Positions 16,969 through 25,065 of a DNA stretch of 64,000 bases are shown one piece after another (position 1 is the stretch's first letter; every line of letters begins with the position of its first letter). The translations under genes and the position numbers were made by a program. Under the pieces are notes generated by a model, which was not told the DNA's origin, made no database searches, and was given only the letters and a program-made list of their open reading frames with translations. Source of the stretch: DAISKN01 sp963716925. Its GTDB lineage: Bacteria > Acidobacteriota > Vicinamibacteria > Marinacidobacterales > SMYC01. The stretch lies in assembly GCA_963716925.1 (NCBI GenBank), contig CAVQUX010000024.1, positions 62,001 to 126,000 of the forward strand, in the 5' to 3' direction.

Positions 16969-16982
16969 AGCCGGAACCGGAA
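16961..16982. promoter_or_regulatory. 22-bp palindrome overlapping the sigma-gene promoter
   Basis: TTCCGGTT (16961-16968), a 6-nt centre AGCCGG and AACCGGAA (16975-16982) form a perfect 8-bp inverted repeat. One arm contains the AACC of the predicted -35 element, so it could be an operator or simply a hairpin upstream of the transcript. No regulator can be named. Confidence 0.4.
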
Positions 16983-17012
16983 GAACCCGGAAGCGCAACC
17001 CTTGCGATCGCT

Positions 17013-18254
17013 CTAATTCTTCTTGGCGTCCAGCTCTTCGATGAGGGCCTCGGAGGGGCCCCGCTCCTTTCGCAGGCGGGCGGAGGTTTCTTCGACGGCG
17101 CGCATCACCCGGAGGAGGTTCCGTCCGAGGACTTTCTGCACGTCTTCCTCCGTGTAACCCCGCCTGAGGAGCTCGCGGGTGAGGTCGGGGAACTTCGAGA
17201 CGTCCTCGAGTCCCTCGGGAACGGAGGTGATCCCGTCGAAGTCCGACCCGAGGCCCAGGTGATCGATGCCCGCGACCTTCCGGATGTGATCGATGTGGTC
17301 CGCCACCTGCGAAAGCGTCGCGCGGGGCGCGGGGTTCGTCCGATCCCAGGCCCGCATGGCCTCTCGGACGCTATCGTCCGTCGCCCCGGGAACGGCCCGA
17401 AGGCGCTTCCCCTCCTCATCGCGCCTCTCGTCGTGCGCCTTCACCGCGGGGGAAACGAACGAAGGAACGAACGTCACCATCACCACTCCCCCGTTCGCCG
17501 GGAGCCGCTTCAGAACGTCGTCGGGGACGTTTCTCCGGTGGTCGCAGAGGGCGCGGGCCGAGGAGTGGCTGAAGATGACCGGGGCGACCGCGGTATCGAG
17601 GGCATCGTGCATCGTCGCCGGGGAGACGTGAGAGAGGTCGACGAGCATGCCGAGCCAGTTCATCTCGCGCACCACCTCACGGCCGAACTCCGAGAGCCCA
17701 CCCAGAAGCGGGTCGTCCGTCGCCGAATCGGCCCAGGGAGTGTTCCGGCTGTGGGTCAGGGTCATGTAGCGCGCTCCGAGCCGATAGAACATTCGCAGAG
17801 TCGCGAGAGAGCCGTCGATCGAGTGCCCGCCCTCCATCCCGATCATCGACGCGATCTTCCCCGAGGCGAAGATCCTCTCGACGTCGGCGGCGGTGAGCGC
17901 GATCTCGAAGGTCTCGGGATGGAGCCGCACCAATTCGTAGACGACGTCTACCTGCTCCAGCGTCGCAGGGACGGCATCGGCGCCCTCGAAGTCCGCGGGC
18001 ACGTAGACGGACCAGAACTGGCCGCCGACCCCACCCTCGCGAAGGCGCGCGATGTCCGTCATCAGCTGGGGCTGAGGCTTCGATACGTCGAGCTCCGAGA
18101 ACTTCCGCTTCACTTTCTCGCGATACTGCCAGGGAAGGTCGTTGTGGCCGTCGATGAGGGGCACGCTCTTGTGGAGCTTCGAAACGGTATCTTCCTGAGC
18201 CTCGGCCCCACAACCCGCGACGGCGATCGAGAGCGCGACAATCCAGTGCTTCAC
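17013..18254 (-). CDS. Membrane dipeptidase (peptidase family M19), lipoprotein
   Basis: A 413-aa zinc dipeptidase of the renal-dipeptidase family, hydrolysing dipeptides including L-D forms. A lipobox (SIAVAGC) in the first 16 residues predicts a lipoprotein. Metal-site motifs are LIDGHNDLPW, GMEGGHSIDG (bridging Glu), VDLSHVS, FSHSSARAL and GLGSDFDGI. Length and motif order are normal. It is separated from the downstream amidohydrolase operon by only 14 nt on its upstream side, so it may be the last gene of that four-gene run. Confidence 0.93.
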   Translation of the reverse strand: MKHWIVALSIAVAGCGAEAQEDTVSKLHKSVPLIDGHNDLPWQYREKVKRKFSELDVSKPQPQLMTDIARLREGGVGGQFWSVYVPADFEGADAVPATLEQVDVVYELVRLHPETFEIALTAADVERIFASGKIASMIGMEGGHSIDGSLATLRMFYRLGARYMTLTHSRNTPWADSATDDPLLGGLSEFGREVVREMNWLGMLVDLSHVSPATMHDALDTAVAPVIFSHSSARALCDHRRNVPDDVLKRLPANGGVVMVTFVPSFVSPAVKAHDERRDEEGKRLRAVPGATDDSVREAMRAWDRTNPAPRATLSQVADHIDHIRKVAGIDHLGLGSDFDGITSVPEGLEDVSKFPDLTRELLRRGYTEEDVQKVLGRNLLRVMRAVEETSARLRKERGPSEALIEELDAKKN

Positions 18255-18268
18255 GGTTTCCTCCAGGA

Positions 18269-19540
18269 TCAGGGTCTAGCCCGATACTTTTCGTACAGCT
18301 TCTGGTGCTTGTTCTCGAGGCTCACGAGCTTGCCGTCGATGAAGAGGTATCGGACCAAGGTTCGGATCTCGAGCGGATCCCCGTCGGTGACTACAAGGTT
18401 CGCTCTCTTTCCCTCCTCGATGCTCCCGAGCGAGTCCGCGACTCCGAAGAGCTCGGCGGGGTAGAGGGTGATGCTCTTCAGGCCCTCCTCCCAGGGAAGT
18501 CCGTAGGCGACGGCGTTTCCCACCTCGTAGGGCAGGAGACGCGAGTTCGCCGAGCTGAAGCTCGCGAAGATGACGCGCACTCCCGCGGCCTGGAGCTCGG
18601 CGGCCGTGGTGAGCGGCTTGTCGTACGGCGTGTCTTCGGTCGCGGGAAGCGCGAGCGTCGGCCCGAGGATCACGGGGATTCCCTTCTCCCGGAGAAGGTC
18701 CTTCAACTTCCAGCTGTCGCGCCCGCTCAGAAGCGCCATCCGGAGGTCGCGCGCCGAGGCGAACTCGACTGCCGCGCGGATGTCGCGCTCGTCGTCGGCG
18801 ACCACCAGGAGCGGGAGCTCCTTTCTCACCACGCGCGCGAGCGCTTCGAGCTTCAGATCGGGTTCTGCACCGGCGGCCCGCGCGCGATCGTAGCGGCGGG
18901 CGTCCTCGATCCAGTCGCCGAGCATCGCGACGCGCTCGTCGTACTTCTTCTTGACCTCTTCGAACTTCAAGGTCTTCGGCTCGAAGGTGCTGAAATCGAA
19001 AGTCCGGGTCTCGAGCGAAGGCCAGCGCAGCACCATGCCCACCGAGGGAGAGATGGCCATTTCTTCGACCGTCCATCCGTCGAGATTCACCAGAGAGGCC
19101 TGGCCCTGGAATCCGAAGCCGCCGGCCCCGCCGAAATCGCTGAAGCTCCCCGGGGCGGCGACCGCATGGGTGATGCCGTTCGCTCTCGCGACGGGGATGT
19201 GCTCGCTCGCGGGGTGAACCGCCGTTGCCGCCCGGATCTGCGGATTGAAGTCCCCGAGCTCGACGGTATCGTTGGTTACCGCGACCGCCCCCACTTCCGT
19301 GAGCCCGAGCTGGCTTATCGCGTCCATGATGCCCGGATAGACCTCGAGCCCCTCGGCTTCGATAACCTCCGCCCCCTCGGGAACGGCGACGTCGGGACCG
19401 ACCTCGGAGATCCGCCCGTCGCGGATCACCACCGTTCCCTTCTCGATGGGCTCGCCCGCGAGGGTCACGATGCGCGCCCCGCGGATGGCGTAGACCTCGT
19501 CCGAGAGAAGCGCTACGAGCAGCAGCGCCATCGCCGTCAT
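18269..19540 (-). CDS. Amidohydrolase-family protein without the HxH metal motif
   Basis: A 423-aa secreted protein with the composite amidohydrolase fold: a beta-sandwich start (YAIRGARIVTLAGEPIEKG) and C-terminal return (GSIEEGKRANLVVTDGDPLE). Where active members carry a D-x-H-x-H motif, this one reads GIMDAISQLG, so the first metal histidines are missing. It may be a non-catalytic partner of the neighbouring true hydrolase. Its ATG overlaps the stop of that gene (ATGA). The hydrophobic N-terminus MTAMALLLVALLSDEVYA suggests export. Confidence 0.85.
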   Translation of the reverse strand: MTAMALLLVALLSDEVYAIRGARIVTLAGEPIEKGTVVIRDGRISEVGPDVAVPEGAEVIEAEGLEVYPGIMDAISQLGLTEVGAVAVTNDTVELGDFNPQIRAATAVHPASEHIPVARANGITHAVAAPGSFSDFGGAGGFGFQGQASLVNLDGWTVEEMAISPSVGMVLRWPSLETRTFDFSTFEPKTLKFEEVKKKYDERVAMLGDWIEDARRYDRARAAGAEPDLKLEALARVVRKELPLLVVADDERDIRAAVEFASARDLRMALLSGRDSWKLKDLLREKGIPVILGPTLALPATEDTPYDKPLTTAAELQAAGVRVIFASFSSANSRLLPYEVGNAVAYGLPWEEGLKSITLYPAELFGVADSLGSIEEGKRANLVVTDGDPLEIRTLVRYLFIDGKLVSLENKHQKLYEKYRARP

Positions 19541-20835
19541 CGGTTCTCTCCCTTCGCCTTCTCGAGGAGCTCTTTTCGCCGGGCCTCGATGTCCGCCCGC
19601 CGCTCGAGGTCGCGGGCGCGGTCGAAGTAGACCACGCCGTCGACGAGCGTCTTCTGCGCCACCGCGTAGACGCTCAGCGGGTGCTTGTCGAAAATGGCGA
19701 TGTCCGCGTCTTTCCCCACTTCGATCGAGCCCACGCGATCGTCGATGCGGAGCTGCTTCGCGGGGTTGATGGTGATGAGCGCGAGCGCCTGGTCCTCCGT
19801 GAGGCCGCCCCACTTCATCGTCTTCGCCGCTTCCTGGTTCAGGTGGCGCGCTTCCTCGGCGCTGTCGGAGTTGAGCGACACCAGGACCCCCTTCTCCACC
19901 ATGAGCGCGGCGTTTCCGGGGATGGCGTCGTAGGCCTCCATTTTGTAGGCCCACCAGTCGGAGAAGGTCGAGGCTCCGGCCCCGTGCTCGCGGATCTCTT
20001 TGGCTACCTTGTACCCCTCGAGGACGTGCTGCAGGGTGGCGATGCGGAAGCCCATCTCCTCGGCGACGCGGAGGAGCTGGAGAATCTCGTCGGCCCGATA
20101 GCAGTGCGCGTGGACCAGTCGCTTGCCCTCCAGGATCTCGACCAGCGGCTCGAGCTCGAGGTCCCGCCGGGGAGCGACGAGCCCTTTCGCGCCGGCGCGC
20201 TTCTTCTCTTCGTACTCCTCCCATTCCTTCTTGTAGGCGCGGGCCCTCGTAAAGGCCTCCCGGATGACGTCGATGACCCCCATCCGCGTCTCCGGGTAGC
20301 GTGCGGCCGGGCCCTGCCCTCGCGAACGCTTCGGGTTCTCTCCCATCGCGAACTTGATCCCGGGTAGAGCGCCCGCGAACAGAAGCCCCTTCGCGTCCTT
20401 GCCCCAGCGGTGCTTGATGACCGCATTCTTCCCCCCGATGGGGTTGGCGCTTCCGTGGAGAACGTTCGACGTGGTCACTCCCCCCGCGAGCTCCCGGTAG
20501 ATATCGATGTCCGTCGGGTCGAGAACGTCCTCGATTCCCGTCATCGACGAGACGGAGACGCTTCCCTCGTTGATCGACTCGGCGGCGATGTGGGAGTGAG
20601 CGTCGATGATGCCCGGCATCACGAACTGTCCCGAGGCGTCGATCCACTCGGCGTCCGCGGGGACGGAGACAGTCGTCCCGACGGCGGCGATCTTGCCGTC
20701 TCGAATCAAGACGACTCCTTTCTCGAGCGTCTCTCCGGCCCCCGTCAGTATCGTCCCTCCGCGGATGGCGAGGGTCTCGGCGCCAGTGGCGGCGGCGGCG
20801 GCGAGAAGGAACAGGACCGACGTCACGCGGATCAT
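19537..20835 (-). CDS. Secreted metal-dependent amidohydrolase
   Basis: A 432-aa imidazolonepropionase/dipeptidase-like amidohydrolase. After a signal peptide (SVLFLLAAAAATGAETLA) it has the HxH motif in GIIDAHSHIA, further candidate metal ligands in LVHAHCYRAD and ATLQHV, and an aspartate in SLNSDSAEE. The usual C-terminal GSIEVGKDADIAIFDKHPL closes the beta-sandwich. It is the only one of the three overlapping amidohydrolase genes with intact metal residues. Both gene junctions are 4-nt ATGA overlaps, pointing to coupled, perhaps stoichiometric, synthesis. Substrate unknown; a peptide or isopeptide is a guess from the family. Confidence 0.9.
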   Translation of the reverse strand: MIRVTSVLFLLAAAAATGAETLAIRGGTILTGAGETLEKGVVLIRDGKIAAVGTTVSVPADAEWIDASGQFVMPGIIDAHSHIAAESINEGSVSVSSMTGIEDVLDPTDIDIYRELAGGVTTSNVLHGSANPIGGKNAVIKHRWGKDAKGLLFAGALPGIKFAMGENPKRSRGQGPAARYPETRMGVIDVIREAFTRARAYKKEWEEYEEKKRAGAKGLVAPRRDLELEPLVEILEGKRLVHAHCYRADEILQLLRVAEEMGFRIATLQHVLEGYKVAKEIREHGAGASTFSDWWAYKMEAYDAIPGNAALMVEKGVLVSLNSDSAEEARHLNQEAAKTMKWGGLTEDQALALITINPAKQLRIDDRVGSIEVGKDADIAIFDKHPLSVYAVAQKTLVDGVVYFDRARDLERRADIEARRKELLEKAKGENR

Positions 20836-22100
20836 TCGACACCTCCCCGGACTTCGTACTTCTTTCCGTCCACGAACACCGTCTCGATCTTCGTCCCCTC
20901 GTCGAAGACGTCTCCGCTGGCGACGAAGAAGTTCGCGATCTTGCCCGGCTCGAGGCTTCCCAGGCGATCGTCGAGACCGAAGATCGAGGCGGCGTCGATG
21001 GTGAGCGCTTTGACCGCACGCTCGCGCGAAAGCCCGGCGGCGACCGCCTTCCTCAGGTTCGCGGCCACGTCTTCCGGTTTCTCGACGCCGTCGGTGTAGA
21101 GCCCGAAGCGCACCCCCGCTTTCTCGAGCACTCCTGGAGTCGAGGGGGCCCGCTCGCGGAGCTCGAGAACGCGCAGAGGCTCCTCGGCGTCGGGATCCGC
21201 GTCCTTGTCCCGGGCCGGCCACTTGAGACTCACGAGGACCGGGACTCCCGCCGCGGAAAGGGCCTCGGCGGCGGCATAGCCCTCGTGGACTCCGTAGAGC
21301 ACGGGCTTCACTCCGAGCTCGGTCGCGAGCCCGATCGCGCGCTCGATCTCGTGGGCCTCGTGCGCCGGGAGCAGCACCGGCCAACCGTCCGACTGCGCGC
21401 GAGCCAGCGGCTCGAGCGTCCGGTCGTAAATCGGCCGGGGCTTTCCGAGCGGCGCCGCCTCGTACACCGCCCAGCTCTCGCGATAGTGAGCGGCATCGAC
21501 GAAGGCCTGCTTCACGTAGGCGAGGACCCCCATGAGCGATCCGGGGAAGCTCCTCCCGGATCCGGGCGGGGTGAAATTGACTCGCAGCGCGACCGGGGTA
21601 CGAACGACCATCTCGCGCTCGCGCTCCCCCGCGAGGTTGATGAACGTCGCCTGGCCGGAGAAGATTCCCTGGTCGGGAACCGTCGCCGCGGAAGTAAACC
21701 CCGCGTTCCTCCATTTCACCACGCGATCGTCCGAGAGCGTGAGCTCGTCCGCCGCGGCTTTGTAGGAATAGGTTCCGGGGCGATCCTCGGGTCCGCGGGC
21801 GATGGCCTCCTCTTTGCTCGGCGCCGCTTCGTCCGCGGGCGGCTTGGCTCCGAGGCCGAGAGTGCCCAGGGCGTCGATGAAACCGGGATAGACGCTCTTT
21901 CCCGCGGCGTCGATGACCCAGGCGCCCTCCGGCACCGGGAATCGTTCCCCCACCCCCACAATGAGCCCATCGTCGACGACGAGAACGCCGTTCTCGATGA
22001 CCTCACCGGTTCCGACGAGGATCCGCGCCCCGGTCACCGCGTACGAGTCCGGACCGTCCAAAAGCGCGGCCAGGGTCGCGAGCACAGCCCATGAAACCAT
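20832..22100 (-). CDS. Amidohydrolase-family protein without the HxH metal motif (first gene of operon)
   Basis: A 422-aa exported protein with an amidohydrolase fold (SYAVTGARILVGTGEVIENG at the start, GSLEPGKIANFFVASGDVFD at the end). The usual metal motif is replaced by GFIDALGTLG, so, like the third gene of this operon, it probably cannot bind the first metal. Signal-like N-terminus MVSWAVLATLAALLDG. It overlaps the next gene by ATGA and has an 87-bp divergent spacer to metG. Confidence 0.85.
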   Translation of the reverse strand: MVSWAVLATLAALLDGPDSYAVTGARILVGTGEVIENGVLVVDDGLIVGVGERFPVPEGAWVIDAAGKSVYPGFIDALGTLGLGAKPPADEAAPSKEEAIARGPEDRPGTYSYKAAADELTLSDDRVVKWRNAGFTSAATVPDQGIFSGQATFINLAGEREREMVVRTPVALRVNFTPPGSGRSFPGSLMGVLAYVKQAFVDAAHYRESWAVYEAAPLGKPRPIYDRTLEPLARAQSDGWPVLLPAHEAHEIERAIGLATELGVKPVLYGVHEGYAAAEALSAAGVPVLVSLKWPARDKDADPDAEEPLRVLELRERAPSTPGVLEKAGVRFGLYTDGVEKPEDVAANLRKAVAAGLSRERAVKALTIDAASIFGLDDRLGSLEPGKIANFFVASGDVFDEGTKIETVFVDGKKYEVRGGVE

Positions 22101-22187
22101 CCGATTCCTCCTTCGCTACAGGAAACCCGACAGAGTAAGTTCGCCCATCGGCGGTGTCAAACTTCAGTCTGCTAGAATGGCGATTCC

Positions 22188-23717
22188 ATGACCAAGTTCT
22201 ACCTCACGACCGCAATCGACTTCGTCAACAGCCGACCCCACCTGGGCACCGCGTACGAGAAGGTCATGGCGGACATCATCGCCCGCTTCAAGAGGCTCGC
22301 GGGCTACGACACCCACTTCGTGATGGGAAACGACGAACATTCCCTGAACGTTTTCAAGAAGGCGGAGGAGCTCGGAGTGTCGCCGCTCGCTTACTGCGAC
22401 CGCATGGAGCAGGAGTTCCGCTCCGTCTGGCAGCGACTCGACGTCTCCTTCGACGACTTCATCCGCACGACCGAAGATCGGCACCGGCGGTCGGTCCAGG
22501 CCCTGATTCAGCGGATCAGAGACGCGGGCGACGTCTACGAAGGAACCTACCAGGGCTGGTACTGCGACTCGTGCGAGGGATTCAAGCAGGAGAAGGACCT
22601 CGAGGACGGCAACTGTCCCCTGCACCGGACGAAACCCCGATGGCTCGAGGAGAAGAACTACTTCTTCCGGCTCTCCCGGTTCGAAGGGCCGCTGAAGGCG
22701 CTCTATCGCGAGCAGCCTGGATTTCTCGAGCCGGAGATCCGGCGGAACGAGATCCTGAGCCTCCTCGACTCCGGCCTCGACGACATCTCGATCAGCCGCG
22801 AGAGCCAGAAGTGGGGCATCCCCGTTCCTTTCGATCCGGGAAGCGTCGTGTACGTCTGGGTCGACGCGCTCATCAACTACGCGTCCGCTGTGGGATTCGC
22901 GCAAGACCAGGCGCTCTACGAGAAGTGGTGGCCCTGCGATCTGCACGTCATCGGAAAGGACATCACCCGGTTCCACTGCGTGATCTGGCCGGCGATGCTT
23001 ATGAGCGCCGGCGTTCCCCTGCCGCGGCGGGTGTTCGGACACGGGTTCATCTACTTCCGCGGAGAGCGCATGAGCAAGACCCTCGGGACGGTCGTGGACC
23101 CTCTCGACGCCGCGGAAAAGTTCGGACCCGACCCGCTGAGGCTCTACCTCGCCCGGGAAATCGCCTTCGGCCAGGACGGCGACTTTTCGTGGGAGAGGTT
23201 CGAGGCGCGCTACAACGCCGACCTCGCCAACAACCTCGGAAACCTGGTGAGCCGCATCGCGAGCATGGCCGACAAGTATCGCGGCGGAGTTCTGCGCGCG
23301 GCGGGCTCTCCCACGGACGCCCTCCGGCGCAAAGCGGACGAGGTCCTCGAGCGCTACCCCAAGGCCATGGAAGCGCTGGCGCTCCAGGACGGGACGAACG
23401 CGGCGTTCGATCTCATCAACACCGTGAACGAGTTCATCACCGCCTCCGAGCCCTGGGTGCTTGCGAAGGACGAGTCGAAGACCGATCGACTGAGCCAGGT
23501 GCTCTACGACTCCGCCGAAGCCACCCGAATCGCCGCGGTCCTCCTGCTCCCGGTAATGCCCAGCTCCGCGGAAGAGATCCTGAAGCGCCTCGGCGGCCAC
23601 CGCAAGGCGTCCGAAGCGCGGCTGTCGGAAGACGCGGTGTGGGGCGCTGCGGGAGACCTCAGCGTGAAGAAAGCCCCGGCCTTGTGGCCCCGGCTAGAAG
23701 CCAAGTCCGTCGGCTGA
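22188..23717 (+). CDS. metG: Methionyl-tRNA synthetase
   Basis: A 509-aa class I synthetase that charges tRNA-Met. The HIGH-type motif is RPHLGTA, the zinc knuckle is CDSCEGF with CPLH, and the KMSKS loop reads RMSKT, a conservative variant. The anticodon-binding helical domain follows (ADLANNLGNLVSR, EFITASEPWVLAKD). It lacks the C-terminal dimerisation domain found in E. coli MetG, which is common in short forms. ATG 22188 begins 87 bp from the divergent amidohydrolase operon. Confidence 0.96.
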   Translation: MTKFYLTTAIDFVNSRPHLGTAYEKVMADIIARFKRLAGYDTHFVMGNDEHSLNVFKKAEELGVSPLAYCDRMEQEFRSVWQRLDVSFDDFIRTTEDRHRRSVQALIQRIRDAGDVYEGTYQGWYCDSCEGFKQEKDLEDGNCPLHRTKPRWLEEKNYFFRLSRFEGPLKALYREQPGFLEPEIRRNEILSLLDSGLDDISISRESQKWGIPVPFDPGSVVYVWVDALINYASAVGFAQDQALYEKWWPCDLHVIGKDITRFHCVIWPAMLMSAGVPLPRRVFGHGFIYFRGERMSKTLGTVVDPLDAAEKFGPDPLRLYLAREIAFGQDGDFSWERFEARYNADLANNLGNLVSRIASMADKYRGGVLRAAGSPTDALRRKADEVLERYPKAMEALALQDGTNAAFDLINTVNEFITASEPWVLAKDESKTDRLSQVLYDSAEATRIAAVLLLPVMPSSAEEILKRLGGHRKASEARLSEDAVWGAAGDLSVKKAPALWPRLEAKSVG

Positions 23718-23961
23718 AGGCCGACAGCAGTTTGTGTGGTGAGAGCAGAGCTGGGGGGATGCGGTTTCTCCACAAACCCCTGGTTGGGGTCGGGGGTAGA
23801 GCAAAACCCGCACACCTTGGTTTTGGGTTGGGGACTCCACCCTCACCACGACCCTGGTGTATGTGAAATTGCAGGCAAAAACGGTGATATATCGCACATT
23901 CGGCTGTTTGCAGCGCGCAAACCTTTGTTTTCAAAGGCTATAAAATTTCGCGTCCCCGGGC
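23718..23961. other. Structured intergenic region between convergent metG and aldo/keto reductase
   Basis: This 244-bp gap has lower G+C and a different base texture from its neighbours. Small perfect hairpins are visible: GTCGGC/GCCGAC across the metG stop (23709-23725), CAAAACC/GGTTTTG (23802-23825), GTTTGC/GCAAAC (23906-23922) and CCTTTG-TTTT-CAAAGG (23922-23937). None is followed by a clear T-run. No convincing ORF is present. It may contain terminators for both genes or a small structured RNA. Confidence 0.45.
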
Positions 23962-25065
23962 CTACTGGACCTCGAAGAGTTTGAGAAAATCCTCGACAGA
24001 GGCCGGGGGGATGCGGGCGGTCCCAAGGTTCTCCCGGACGTGGGCCTCGGACTTCATCCCGACCAGGGCGACCGCAACCCCGGGAGTCGAGCGCACGAAC
24101 TGAAGCGCCCGCTGGACGTCGCTGGAGGAGCCCCGGAACAGCGTGCCCAGCCAGTCCGGAAGCCCGGACTTGAGCCGTCCCTGGGCGATGCTCGCCGAAG
24201 ACACCAGGTGGACCCCGAGCGCGTCGGCGGCGACGCAGAGAGAGACCATCCTGTCTTCCAGCGGTTGGTTCTGCTCGGAGAATATCTCCGTCATCGCGAG
24301 GTTGTAGGGCGCCTGCACGAAGCGGAATCGATGCCCGTCGCCTCCGGCCTCGCGGGCGGCCGAGACCACTTCCTGAAGCGATAGCCAGTCCTTTCCGTGG
24401 GCCCGGCTCCGGTACCCGCTCCAGGTGGCGGTGCCGTAGAAGCGAAGCTTTCCACTCTCCGCCAGTGCCTCCAGGCACTCGAACGCTTCCCGAAGCCTCA
24501 CGAGAAAGGCCTTCCGGCCGAGCGCGGGGAGCTGCGCCTCCGGGTTGTGGAGGTAGTAGACGTCGATGGTCCCGCACCCGAGATTCTCTAGGCTGGTCGA
24601 TACCTGATCCATGAGGAAGCTCGGAGCGAGGGCGTGAGCGCCGCCGACGAGGTCCTCGGCCCTCAGGACTCCCGTGGCGATGAACCGCTGCTGGAAGTAT
24701 TCGCGAGGGCTCGAAGGCGGAGCGCCGTCGAAAGGCAGGTATCCCCCCTTGGTGCAGAGGATCAACTGCTCGCGCGCGATGCCCCGGGTCTCGAGCTCCG
24801 CGAGCGCACGCCCGATCGTCCTCTCGCTCCTCTGGCAGCGATAGTTGACGGAGGTGTCGATGACGTTCGCGCCCGCGAGCGACGCCTCGATCAGCGCCCG
24901 GCGGTAGAGGTCGTCCGTCGCCTCGTCGCTGTCTCCGAGGTAAGTGCCGATTCCGATGCTCGATACCTGAAGGCCCTCGATCTCGCGAAAGTGCTCGGGG
25001 GCGACACCCTTCTTCAGCGCCTCGCTCCGGAAGGCTTCGGTTCCCTTCGGCGTCGCTCCCGTCAA
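23962..25065 (-). CDS. Aldo/keto reductase
   Basis: A 367-aa NADPH-dependent aldo/keto reductase-type protein. The tetrad is visible: Asp in VIDTSVNY, Tyr in the same block, Lys in LCTKGGY and His in YYLHNPE. The N-terminal SSIGIGTYLG is the usual first strand. TTG at 25065 is chosen because it overlaps the stop of the upstream gene (TTGA) and gives a sensible N-terminus; the frame open further upstream is shadow sequence. Its position after the beta-propeller amidohydrolase suggests cotranscription. Substrate unknown. Confidence 0.85.
   Translation of the reverse strand: MTGATPKGTEAFRSEALKKGVAPEHFREIEGLQVSSIGIGTYLGDSDEATDDLYRRALIEASLAGANVIDTSVNYRCQRSERTIGRALAELETRGIAREQLILCTKGGYLPFDGAPPSSPREYFQQRFIATGVLRAEDLVGGAHALAPSFLMDQVSTSLENLGCGTIDVYYLHNPEAQLPALGRKAFLVRLREAFECLEALAESGKLRFYGTATWSGYRSRAHGKDWLSLQEVVSAAREAGGDGHRFRFVQAPYNLAMTEIFSEQNQPLEDRMVSLCVAADALGVHLVSSASIAQGRLKSGLPDWLGTLFRGSSSDVQRALQFVRSTPGVAVALVGMKSEAHVRENLGTARIPPASVEDFLKLFEVQ

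Noticed and set aside
23659..23934. 91-codon minus-strand ORF between metG and the aldo/keto reductase
   Set aside because: Low-complexity Pro/Arg product with no start signal; partly antisense to metG.
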